Part shown: one piece after another, positions 7,304 to 13,895 of the stretch
How the letters are laid out: every line of letters begins with the position of its first letter
How positions within the stretch are numbered: the stretch's first letter is position 1
NCBI GenBank assembly: GCA_937893155.1
Contig: CALBGU010000117.1
Span: 1-15,042, forward strand
Origin: an uncultured Treponema sp.
Lineage (GTDB): Bacteria; Spirochaetota; Spirochaetia; Treponematales; Treponemataceae
Direction of reading: 5' to 3'
Length of the DNA: 15,042 nt
Position numbers and translations under genes: made by a program
Notes under the pieces: generated by a model
What the model saw: the letters and a program-made list of their open reading frames with translations, nothing else
Databases searched by the model: none
What the model was told of the DNA's origin: nothing

Positions 7304-8223
7304 GTACACAGAAAAAAGCAAACGATAATCCAAACAAGAAACGGCTTCGCCGCACAATGATGTTCTTGAACGCACAGAAACCCGCGCTCATCAAAGACCC
7401 GTTTATCTATAAACCTGATTCGATTATGCTCGACCTTGAAGACGCGGTTGCCGAAAACCAAAAAGACGCGGCGCGCTTCTCGCTGTATCACGCATTGAAG
7501 ACAATCGATTATCACGGGTGCGAGCGAGTTGTTCGCATTAACGGGCTTGAAACGCCGTATTGGAAAGAGGATATTCGCGTATCTGTTGCGGGCGGTTGCG
7601 ACGCGATTCGTATCCCGAAAACAGAAAGCGCAGGCGATGTGGAGTTGGTGGAAGCCGAAATCGCGCGCGCAGAACGCGAGTTTAACCGCCCTGCTGGCTC
7701 TGTGCTGATTATGGCGGCATTGGAAAGCGCACTGGGCATTATGAAGGCTCTCGACATCTGCCAAGCCTCTGACCGACTTTTCGGCATTGCGCTTTCTGGC
7801 GGCGATTATACAAAGGATTTGCAGACTCACATTACAGGCACAGGAATTGAGCTTATGGGCGCAAGGCAGCAGATGATTATTGCGGCTCGTGCGGCTGGCG
7901 TGCAGTGCTTCGACACCGTGTACACCGACTTGAACGATATGGACGGCTTTAAGAAAGACGTGGAGAATATTCACCTTATGGGCTTCGACGGCAAGAGTAT
8001 CATTAACCCGCGACAGATTAACATCGTGCACGAGATTTTCACGCCGAGCGAAAAAGATATTATCTTCGCCGAAAAGGTTGTGAAAGAAATCGACGACAAG
8101 AAATCAAAGGGAATCGGCGTGTTCACGGTTGACGGCAAGATGATAGACATCGCGTTCTACGACGGAGCAAAGCGAACGATTGCGCTTGCAAAGGCTTCTG
8201 GCGTGTATAAGGGGGATTTGTAA
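7300..8223 (+). CDS. citE: Citrate lyase beta subunit, citryl-ACP lyase CitE
   Basis: CitE cleaves citryl-ACP to acetyl-ACP and oxaloacetate. The 307-residue protein has the HpcH/HpaI-like TIM-barrel fold. Visible family features are RRTMMFLNA (18-26), MLDLEDAV (43-50), RVVRIN (76-81, containing the substrate-binding Arg), MAALESALG (138-146, with the metal-binding Glu142) and ALSGGDYTKDL (164-174, with the second metal ligand Asp169). The C-terminal GFDGKSIINPRQI is also typical. Length is normal for CitE (about 290-305). It overlaps citD by four bases and citF by one base, so the three subunits are almost certainly made together. A CitE-like enzyme acting on malyl- or citramalyl-CoA is excluded in practice by the citD and citF neighbours. 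Confidence 0.95.
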   Translation: MSTQKKANDNPNKKRLRRTMMFLNAQKPALIKDPFIYKPDSIMLDLEDAVAENQKDAARFSLYHALKTIDYHGCERVVRINGLETPYWKEDIRVSVAGGCDAIRIPKTESAGDVELVEAEIARAEREFNRPAGSVLIMAALESALGIMKALDICQASDRLFGIALSGGDYTKDLQTHITGTGIELMGARQQMIIAARAAGVQCFDTVYTDLNDMDGFKKDVENIHLMGFDGKSIINPRQINIVHEIFTPSEKDIIFAEKVVKEIDDKKSKGIGVFTVDGKMIDIAFYDGAKRTIALAKASGVYKGDL

Positions 8224-9782
8224 TGATTAACGCAGTTGGCAGAGATATTCCCGAAGAGATAATGAAGCTCACGGGCAAAGAGGTGTTTCAAGGCACTCAT
8301 CATTTTGACGGATACGAATACAAAAAAGACGGTCCAAAGACGCGCTGTGTGATTAACTCAAACGGCTCAAAGGTCGTCGGCTCTATCCGCGAAGTGCTTG
8401 AGAAGTGCGGCATTAAGGACGGAATGACGATTAGTTTCCACCACCATTTCCGCGAGGGCGATTACGTTGTGAATATGGTGATGGAAGAGATACACAAAAT
8501 GGGTATCAAAGACATCACGATTTGCGCTTCATCTCTCGGCAAGGCTCACGACCCTATCGTTCCATACATCGAGGACGGCACGATTACGAACATCAAATCT
8601 TCTGGAGTTCGCGGAAAAATCGGGCGCGCAATCAGTGAAGGCAAGCTCAAGGGCATCGCAGTGATGTATTCTCACGGCGGTCGCGTTCGCACGATTGAAA
8701 CTGGCGAAACACACATCGACATTGCATTTGTCGGCTCTCCGTCTTGCGACGAATACGGCAACTGCCGCGGTATCGGCGGTAAATCAAACTGCGGCGTTCT
8801 CTCTTACGCAATGGTTGACGGCGATTATGCTGATAAGGTCGTCGCGATTACCGACACGCTCGTTCCGTTCCCGAACTTCCCTGCGCACATTTCGATGACA
8901 AAGGTCGATTACGTCGTTGTCGTGGACGAAATTGGCGACCCTGCGAAGATTGCGACGGGTGCGGCAAAGCCTACGAAGGATATGCGAAAGCTGATGATGG
9001 CGGATTACTGCACAAAGTTCGTGGTGAACACGCCGTATTTCAAGGACGGATTTTCGTATCAGACGGGTGTCGGCGGTGCGTCGATTGCGTCTACGATTTC
9101 GCTTGCAAAGGTGATGAAGGAGCGCGGTATTCGAATGCGGTTCGGCGTGGGCGGACTCACGAAGCCGATGTGCGACCTCTTGAACAACGACCAAGTAGAT
9201 TGCTTGCTCGACACGCAGGATTTTGACCTCGACGCTATCGAAAACGTCAAGCTCACACGCCACTTCCGCATTAGCGCAGGCGAGTACGCTGACCCGTTTA
9301 ATAAAGGCGCGGTCGTGAACAAGCTCGATTTCGTTATTCTCGCGGCTCTCGAAGTGGATACGCACTTTAACTGCAATGTCGTTGTCGGCTCGGACGGCGT
9401 TATCACGGGCGCGCAGGGCGGACACCCAGACACAGCTGCTGGCGCAAAATGCACGATTGTTATCACGCCGCTCATTCAGGGACGTATTCCAGCGGTCTGC
9501 ACGGACGTTACGACGGTTACAACTCCGGGCGACACGGTGGACGTGGTTATCACGGATTACGGCATTGCGATTAACCCGCTGCGCCAAGACCTCATCGAAG
9601 CGATGAAGGGCGTTGATTTGCCGTTCAAGACGATTGAAGAATTGCGCGACCTTGCGTATTCGATTACGGGCGAGCCTGAAAAGGTGCAGTTCGGAGAGCG
9701 CGTTGTCGGCATTATCGAAGCCCGCGACGGCACGATTATGGACGTTGTTCGCGAAATCAAAGATTTCGAGTTTAGGAAGTAA
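8223..9782 (+). CDS. citF: Citrate lyase alpha subunit, citrate:acetyl-ACP transferase CitF
   Basis: CitF swaps the acetyl group on CitD for citrate, giving citryl-ACP and free acetate, the first half of the citrate lyase cycle. The 519-residue length matches CitF (about 505-520). Recognisable family sequence includes SIREVLEKCGIKDGMTISFHHHFREGDYVVN near residue 60-88, HGGRVRTIETGE, GNCRGIGGKSNCG, and the C-terminal part GVITGAQGGHPDTAAGAK and TVTTPGDTVDVVITDYGIAINP characteristic of this CoA-transferase family. Its ATG shares the A of the citE stop codon. A strong terminator follows 15 bases after the stop, ending the operon. Citrate lyase ligase (citC) and oxaloacetate decarboxylase are absent here and would have to be elsewhere. 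Confidence 0.96.
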   Translation: MINAVGRDIPEEIMKLTGKEVFQGTHHFDGYEYKKDGPKTRCVINSNGSKVVGSIREVLEKCGIKDGMTISFHHHFREGDYVVNMVMEEIHKMGIKDITICASSLGKAHDPIVPYIEDGTITNIKSSGVRGKIGRAISEGKLKGIAVMYSHGGRVRTIETGETHIDIAFVGSPSCDEYGNCRGIGGKSNCGVLSYAMVDGDYADKVVAITDTLVPFPNFPAHISMTKVDYVVVVDEIGDPAKIATGAAKPTKDMRKLMMADYCTKFVVNTPYFKDGFSYQTGVGGASIASTISLAKVMKERGIRMRFGVGGLTKPMCDLLNNDQVDCLLDTQDFDLDAIENVKLTRHFRISAGEYADPFNKGAVVNKLDFVILAALEVDTHFNCNVVVGSDGVITGAQGGHPDTAAGAKCTIVITPLIQGRIPAVCTDVTTVTTPGDTVDVVITDYGIAINPLRQDLIEAMKGVDLPFKTIEELRDLAYSITGEPEKVQFGERVVGIIEARDGTIMDVVREIKDFEFRK

Positions 9783-9797
9783 GACTTATTTTTGAGC

Positions 9798-9827
9798 AGG
9801 GGGCATTTTAGCCCCTTGTTTTTTTTG
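9798..9827 (+). terminator. Rho-independent terminator of the citrate operon
   Basis: CAGGGGGC (9798-9805) and GCCCCTTG (9812-9819) form an 8-bp stem with one G-T pair around a six-base loop, followed directly by eight Ts (9820-9827). Confidence 0.92.
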
Positions 9828-9859
9828 TGTATCGGCGGGCGTTACGGCATAAAAACCTA

Positions 9860-9888
9860 TTGACAGAGTGGGGTAAAATCTTTATTAT
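9860..9888 (+). promoter_or_regulatory. Sigma-70 promoter of the serine acetyltransferase gene
   Basis: A perfect TTGACA (9860-9865), a 17-bp spacer and TATTAT (9883-9888). The expected start is near 9895, giving a leader of about 24 bases with AGGAG at 9903-9907. The hexamers and spacing are identical to those of the promoter at 10929-10957. Confidence 0.8.
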
Positions 9889-9906
9889 CCTATCAATTTA
9901 ATAGGA
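9888..9906. promoter_or_regulatory. Inverted repeat over the transcription start, candidate operator
   Basis: TCCTAT (9888-9893), seven bases, ATAGGA (9901-9906). It overlaps the last base of the -10 box, the predicted start and the Shine-Dalgarno, a typical repressor position. Another CCTAT lies at 9856-9860, against the -35 box. Regulator unknown. Confidence 0.5.
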
Positions 9907-9918
9907 GAATCGCATACG

Positions 9919-10875
9919 ATGACAGGCACACTCGCAGACAATCTGCGCGAAATTACGCAGGATATTTTTGTGGATTATCATCAACAGCGCGCGATTGACA
10001 AGCTCAATATCCGAGACCAGCCGAGCAAAGAAGACGTTGTTGAATTAACCGAAAAACTCATCAGAATAATGTATCCCGGGTATTACAAAACGGGGATTTA
10101 TAAAGTGTTCAGTCCGCAAAATTCGCTTGCGGTGCTGCTTGAGGACGTTACGATAAACCTGAAGCGGCTCATTATGACGGCGATGAAAAGCTATCACCCC
10201 GACGAAGAAATCCCGCAAGAAAAATTGTGCAAGGCGGCGGAAGAAATTACGCTTGATTTTCTGAAAATGATTGTGAAAATCCGCAGAGTTATCGACACCG
10301 ACGTGAATGCGGCTCTTGCTGGCGACCCCGCGGCAGAAAATGCGGCGGAAATCATCGTGGCGTATCCCGGGCTTTTTGCCATTACGGTATACCGCCTTGC
10401 CCACGAACTGTATGTGCTGGGAGTGCCCCTCGTGCCGCGCATTATGAGCGAATACGCGCACAGCCGCACGGGCATCGACATCAATCCCGGCGCGGTTATC
10501 GGCACGAGTTTTTTCATCGACCACGGCACTGGCATTGTCATCGGCGAAACGAGCGTTATCGGCAATAACGTGAAACTCTACCAAGGCGTAACGCTCGGGG
10601 CGCTTTCCACGCGCAAAGGGCGTGATTTGCGGAATAAAAAACGGCACCCCACAATCGAAGACAACGTTACGGTGTATTCGGGCGCGTCAATTTTGGGCGG
10701 CGACACGGTAGTCGGCAAAGGCTCGGTCATTGGCGGCAATGTGTTCATCACGAAATCTGTTGCGCCATACACGCGGGTAAGCGTGAAAAATCAGGAATTA
10801 TGCTTCGACGAAAATAAAAAAATCATACAATCCGAGGAAGAAGGCTTCGACGAATCGTGGTTTTATACCATTTAG
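9919..10875 (+). CDS. cysE: Serine O-acetyltransferase (CysE/EpsC type)
   Basis: The 318-residue cytoplasmic enzyme makes O-acetylserine from serine and acetyl-CoA, the committed step of cysteine synthesis. An alpha-helical N-terminal half (1-170) precedes a left-handed beta-helix of hexapeptide repeats (about 185-285). Catalytic residues align with E. coli CysE: Asp187 in GIDINPG and His202 in DHGTG are 15 residues apart, as are Asp143 and His158 there. VYRLAHELY and KLYQGVTLGAL are conserved. The protein ends in Ile (WFYTI), the residue by which many of these enzymes dock into cysteine synthase. The N-terminal half is longer than in E. coli-type CysE and resembles the longer EpsC-like forms. 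Its own promoter lies just upstream; the next gene also has its own promoter after a 114-base gap with no clear terminator. Confidence 0.93.
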   Translation: MTGTLADNLREITQDIFVDYHQQRAIDKLNIRDQPSKEDVVELTEKLIRIMYPGYYKTGIYKVFSPQNSLAVLLEDVTINLKRLIMTAMKSYHPDEEIPQEKLCKAAEEITLDFLKMIVKIRRVIDTDVNAALAGDPAAENAAEIIVAYPGLFAITVYRLAHELYVLGVPLVPRIMSEYAHSRTGIDINPGAVIGTSFFIDHGTGIVIGETSVIGNNVKLYQGVTLGALSTRKGRDLRNKKRHPTIEDNVTVYSGASILGGDTVVGKGSVIGGNVFITKSVAPYTRVSVKNQELCFDENKKIIQSEEEGFDESWFYTI

Positions 10876-10928
10876 TTCAAAAATGAAGCTGTGCTGCAAA
10901 ATTTTTCTCGTTTTACAATTACATACTG

Positions 10929-10957
10929 TTGACATAGGAAATAGAAAACTGTATTAT
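10929..10957 (+). promoter_or_regulatory. Sigma-70 promoter of the cysteine synthase-encapsulin operon
   Basis: TTGACA (10929-10934), a 17-bp spacer and TATTAT (10952-10957). TAGGAAATA occurs at 10935-10943, directly after the -35 box, and again at 10970-10978, just after the predicted start at about 10964. The second copy runs into the AAGGAG (10978-10983) of the gene at 10990. The repeated motif is a candidate regulator site. Confidence 0.8.
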
Positions 10958-10989
10958 ACATTCAATAAGTAGGAAATAAGGAGAGATAT

Positions 10990-11892
10990 ATGGATTTTGC
11001 AGACAGTGTGGGAAATACGCCGCTGGTGAGTTTGGCGCACATAAATCCGAGGAGCGATGTGCAGCTTTTGGCAAAGGCGGAAATGTTCAATCCGTCTGGT
11101 TCGGTAAAGGACAGAGCGGCGCGGGCAATGGTGAAAGCCGGGCTTGAATCGGGCGCGCTCACAAAAGACAAAATCCTTATCGACGCAACGAGCGGAAACA
11201 CGGGGATTGCGTATGCGATGCTCGGCGCGGTGTATGGTTTTGGCGTGCAGCTTGTTATTCCTGCGAATGTGAGTCCGCTTCGGAAAATGCTGATGAAGGC
11301 TTACGGCGCACAGATTATTGAATCTGACCCGCTCGAAGGCTCGGACGGCGCTTATTTCAAGGTGCAGGGCATTGTGAAGGCGAATCCTGAGCGGTATTTT
11401 TATCCCGACCAGTACAACAATCCTGCGAACGCCCGCGCGCATTACGAGACAACCGCGGAGGAAATCTGGGCGCAGACGGCGGGTAAAATCACGCATTTTA
11501 TCACGGGCGGCGGCACGACGGGGACGTTCACAGGCACGAGCAGGCGGCTCAAGGAACTGAATCCCGCGGTGCACACCTTTTTGATGCAGCCAGACGGCGC
11601 ATTTCACGGTATTGAGGGCAATAAGCATCTTGAAACGACGGAAATCCCGGGAATTTTTGACAAAAGCCTTGTGGAAAAAATCGTGCCTGTCGCAACGGAA
11701 AAAGCCTACGATATGGTGCATCGGCTTTCGCGCGAGGAGGGCATTCTTGCGGGAATCAGTTCTGGGGCGAACGTGAGCGCGGCGCTGGAGGTCGTGCGGG
11801 AGGCTGCCTCTGGTTCGGTCGTGGTGACGGTGCTTTGTGATGCGGGGTATCGATACCTTGATGAAGCAATTTGGGAGGATTTTTTATGCTGA
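10990..11892 (+). CDS. PLP-dependent cysteine synthase, CysK/CysM family
   Basis: The 300-residue fold-type II PLP enzyme replaces the leaving group of an activated serine by sulfur. Lys40 in NPSGSVKDRAA (34-44) is the PLP Schiff-base lysine; TSGNTG (67-72) is the substrate carboxylate loop; GGGTTGTFTG is the PLP-phosphate loop; GILAGISSGAN and DAGYRYL close the active site. With a serine acetyltransferase upstream, O-acetylserine is the likely substrate. However, the downstream protease, carrier and MoeB-like genes match the Mycobacterium tuberculosis CysM/CysO route, where the sulfur donor is a protein thiocarboxylate and O-phosphoserine is used. So the donor is probably the carrier at 12357, and sulfide use cannot be excluded. 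The protein ends unusually in Cys. The stop overlaps the next gene by seven bases. AAGGAG supports the start. Confidence 0.92.
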   Translation: MDFADSVGNTPLVSLAHINPRSDVQLLAKAEMFNPSGSVKDRAARAMVKAGLESGALTKDKILIDATSGNTGIAYAMLGAVYGFGVQLVIPANVSPLRKMLMKAYGAQIIESDPLEGSDGAYFKVQGIVKANPERYFYPDQYNNPANARAHYETTAEEIWAQTAGKITHFITGGGTTGTFTGTSRRLKELNPAVHTFLMQPDGAFHGIEGNKHLETTEIPGIFDKSLVEKIVPVATEKAYDMVHRLSREEGILAGISSGANVSAALEVVREAASGSVVVTVLCDAGYRYLDEAIWEDFLC

Positions 11893-12341
11893 AGATTTCT
11901 CGAGAACTGCTTGCGGCAATAAAAGCGCACGGCGAGCGGACGTTTCCGAATGAGTGCTGCGGCATTGTGTTCGGTTCTTATGATGAGGCGGGCGCTGACG
12001 GCAATCACAGCGTGAAAGTGGCAACGGAGCTTGAGGAGATTGAAAATCAGTTCGGGAAAGGCGAGCAATATCATCGCTTTTTGATTAGCGAAGAGCAAAT
12101 GCTTCACGCGGAGTTGTCGGCGCGAAAACGGGGGCTTGACATCGTGGGCATTTATCATTCGCATCCCGATTGCGCGAGTGTGCCGAGCGAGTACGACAGA
12201 AGCCACGCGGTGCCGCTTTATTCGTTTTTGATTACGAGCGTTATGGCGGGCAAGGCGGGGGACGTGCAGAATTGGACACTCGAATGGAATGAGGAAAAAG
12301 GCGACAACGTGTTTGTTGCGGAAGAATTGCAAGAAATATAA
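11886..12341 (+). CDS. JAMM/MPN-domain metalloprotease, Mec-like
   Basis: The 151-residue protein is a zinc peptidase of the JAMM (Mov34/MPN/PAD-1) family. The complete motif is visible: Glu23 (PNECCGIVFG), His91-x-His93 (HSHP) and Ser101-x-x-Asp104. In Mycobacterium tuberculosis the homologue Mec cleaves cysteine from the C-terminus of the sulfur carrier CysO; related bacterial JAMM proteases (QbsD, HcyD) trim extra residues from carrier precursors. It sits directly before a CysO-like carrier whose C-terminus carries an extra residue, so both tasks are plausible here. The ATG at 11886 is preferred because GGGAGG (11873-11878) precedes it with normal spacing; the TTG at 11871 is in frame but has no SD. 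It overlaps the synthase gene by seven bases and ends 15 bases before the carrier gene. Confidence 0.92.
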   Translation: MLKISRELLAAIKAHGERTFPNECCGIVFGSYDEAGADGNHSVKVATELEEIENQFGKGEQYHRFLISEEQMLHAELSARKRGLDIVGIYHSHPDCASVPSEYDRSHAVPLYSFLITSVMAGKAGDVQNWTLEWNEEKGDNVFVAEELQEI

Positions 12342-12356
12342 CGGAGGACAGGAAAA

Positions 12357-12635
12357 ATGGCAGTAACTGTATTGATTCCAACGACGCTTCGGGCGTACAC
12401 GGACAGAAAATCGGAGATTGATTTTGAGGGCGCGACGGTGGGCGAGGTGCTTCAAAAGCTGGTTGCGGCGTATCCCGATTCAAAGAAATCGCTGTTCGAT
12501 GAGGACGGAAAACCGCGGAGTTTTGTCAACGTGTTTTTGGGAGAAACAAACGTGAAGAATCTCAAAGGGCTTGATTCTGAAACCCGCGACGGCGACACGA
12601 TTATGCTTATTCCTGCGATTGCAGGCGGGAGGTAG
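12357..12635 (+). CDS. MoaD/ThiS-family sulfur carrier protein, CysO-like
   Basis: The 92-residue ubiquitin-like protein should carry sulfur as a C-terminal thiocarboxylate. The start VTVLIPTTLRAYT (3-15) closely resembles M. tuberculosis CysO, as do FVNVFLGETNV, DGDTIMLIPAIAGG and overall length. A key oddity: the chain ends Gly-Gly-Arg rather than Gly-Gly, so the terminal Arg must be removed before adenylation. The AGG codon for this Arg is also part of the Shine-Dalgarno (GGGAGG, 12628-12633) of the next gene. A JAMM protease gene lies directly upstream and a MoeB-type activating enzyme directly downstream, which fits cysteine synthesis better than molybdopterin or thiamine synthesis; no moa or thi gene is nearby. 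The start follows GGAGG (12342-12346). Confidence 0.92.
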   Translation: MAVTVLIPTTLRAYTDRKSEIDFEGATVGEVLQKLVAAYPDSKKSLFDEDGKPRSFVNVFLGETNVKNLKGLDSETRDGDTIMLIPAIAGGR

Positions 12636-12637
12636 GA

Positions 12638-13819
12638 GTGGAAGAGAGCATTATTGCGGACGAGCGCACAACCGCGCTTTCTAACGACGAAATTAAGCGC
12701 TATTCGCGGCATTTGCTTTTGCCCGAAGTCGGCGTGGAGGGGCAGGAAAAGCTCAAGGCGGCGAAAGTGCTCATCGTGGGCTTGGGCGGCTTGGGTGCTC
12801 CTCTGGCGCAGTATCTTGCGGCGGCAGGAATCGGCACGCTGGGGCTGTTGGATTTCGACAACGTGGAGGTGTCCAATCTTCAGCGACAGGTCATTCACGG
12901 CACGCGCGACGTGGGGCGTCCAAAAGTGGCGAGTGCGCGCGACGCTATCAAGCGCATAAATCCGTATGTGAATGTGAATATGCACAATTTTGCGCTCACA
13001 AAGGATAATGCGCTTGATTTGTTTAAAGATTACGACGTTATTGCTGACGGCACGGACAACTACAACACGCGCTATCTGGTGAATGATGCGTGTGTGCTGC
13101 TCGGAAAGCCGAACGTGTCTGCCGCGATTTATCAGTTCGAGGGGCAGGCGAGTGTGTACTATGCAAAACGCGGTCCGTGCTACCGCTGCGTCTATCCCGC
13201 GCCGCCGCCGCCGGGCTTGGTGCCTTCGTGCGGGGAGGGCGGAGTCATCGGCGTGTTGCCCGGCATTATCGGCACGATTCAGGCGACGGAAATCATCAAG
13301 CTCATCATCGGCGGCACACGCACGCTGACGGGCAGAATGTTGCATTTCGATGCGCTGAATATGAAATTCCGCGAGCTTAAACTCGAGAAAAATCCTGACT
13401 GCCCGATTTGCGGCAAGAATCCCACGATAACCAAACTCGATTCGATTGATTACGAGGAATTCTGCGGTCTGAAGAAGAAAAAGGCAGAAGACGAGGCTGT
13501 GAGCGCAATCGAGCCGAAAGAGCTCAAACGGCGCATTGACGCGGGCGAGAAAATCAACATCGTGGACGTGCGGGAGCCTCACGAGCGGGCGATTTACAAA
13601 TTCCCGAATGCGCTTGTGATTCCGATTGGGCAGCTTTCTCGGCGAAAGGACGAACTCGACGAGAGCGCGGACACCGTGTTTATCTGCAAGGAAGGCAAGC
13701 GGAGCATTCTTGCGGTGCACACGATACAGGAAGCGGGCTATAAAGGCGCGTGTTTTAATCTCAAAGACGGTATCAACGGCTGGTCGCGCGATGTAGACCC
13801 GTCCGTTCCGCAGTATTAA
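12638..13819 (+). CDS. MoeB/ThiF-type carrier-activating enzyme fused to a rhodanese domain (MoeZ-like)
   Basis: The 393-residue enzyme should adenylate the carrier C-terminus and sulfurate it. Residues 1-270 form the E1-like domain: nucleotide loop GLGGLG (48-53), RQVIHGTRDVGRPK (83-96), DGTDNYNTRYL (137-147), two zinc-binding CxxC pairs (181/184 and 255/258) and a candidate acceptor Cys198 in PSCGEGGVIG. A linker with a charged stretch leads to a rhodanese domain (about 288-388) with IVDVREPHE and the persulfide loop CKEGKRS (350-356), Cys350 being the sulfur-bearing residue. This is the architecture of MoeZ and human MOCS3. Translation starts at GTG 12638 after GGGAGG; no better start is seen. 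It begins two bases after the carrier gene, and a 76-base gap precedes the shell gene. All catalytic residues are present. Confidence 0.93.
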   Translation: MEESIIADERTTALSNDEIKRYSRHLLLPEVGVEGQEKLKAAKVLIVGLGGLGAPLAQYLAAAGIGTLGLLDFDNVEVSNLQRQVIHGTRDVGRPKVASARDAIKRINPYVNVNMHNFALTKDNALDLFKDYDVIADGTDNYNTRYLVNDACVLLGKPNVSAAIYQFEGQASVYYAKRGPCYRCVYPAPPPPGLVPSCGEGGVIGVLPGIIGTIQATEIIKLIIGGTRTLTGRMLHFDALNMKFRELKLEKNPDCPICGKNPTITKLDSIDYEEFCGLKKKKAEDEAVSAIEPKELKRRIDAGEKINIVDVREPHERAIYKFPNALVIPIGQLSRRKDELDESADTVFICKEGKRSILAVHTIQEAGYKGACFNLKDGINGWSRDVDPSVPQY

Positions 13820-13848
13820 CGGCGGGAATCTGCCTTCAAAAACGAAAT

Positions 13849-13864
13849 ATCGGGGAAGCCCGAT
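13849..13864 (+). other. Small hairpin ahead of the encapsulin gene
   Basis: ATCGGG (13849-13854) and CCCGAT (13859-13864) form a perfect 6-bp stem around gaag. It lies in the largest internal gap of the operon, 31 bases before the shell ATG. No T-run follows; possibly an mRNA processing or stability element. Confidence 0.45.
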
Positions 13865-13895
13865 GAAAATATAAAAATTGCCACGGAGGAATAAT

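Noticed and set aside
7168..9587. Long - strand open frames opposite citE and citF
   Set aside because: Same reason: shadows of strongly conserved genes; no start signal and no recognisable domain.
10876..10928. Terminator after serine acetyltransferase
   Set aside because: Only short imperfect stems near a T-stretch around 10902-10910; not convincing, so read-through into the operon remains possible.
10954..11721. - strand open frame opposite the cysteine synthase gene
   Set aside because: Fully antisense to a clear PLP enzyme; low-complexity basic translation.
12357..13819. Molybdopterin or thiamine biosynthesis genes (moaD/moeB or thiS/thiF)
   Set aside because: No other moa, moe or thi gene is present; the carrier resembles CysO, and the synthase and JAMM protease neighbours point to cysteine synthesis.
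13878..13895. TTG start giving a six-residue-longer encapsulin
   Set aside because: The added codons overlap the SD of the ATG at 13896; no SD serves the TTG, and SrpI-like proteins start near the ATG.
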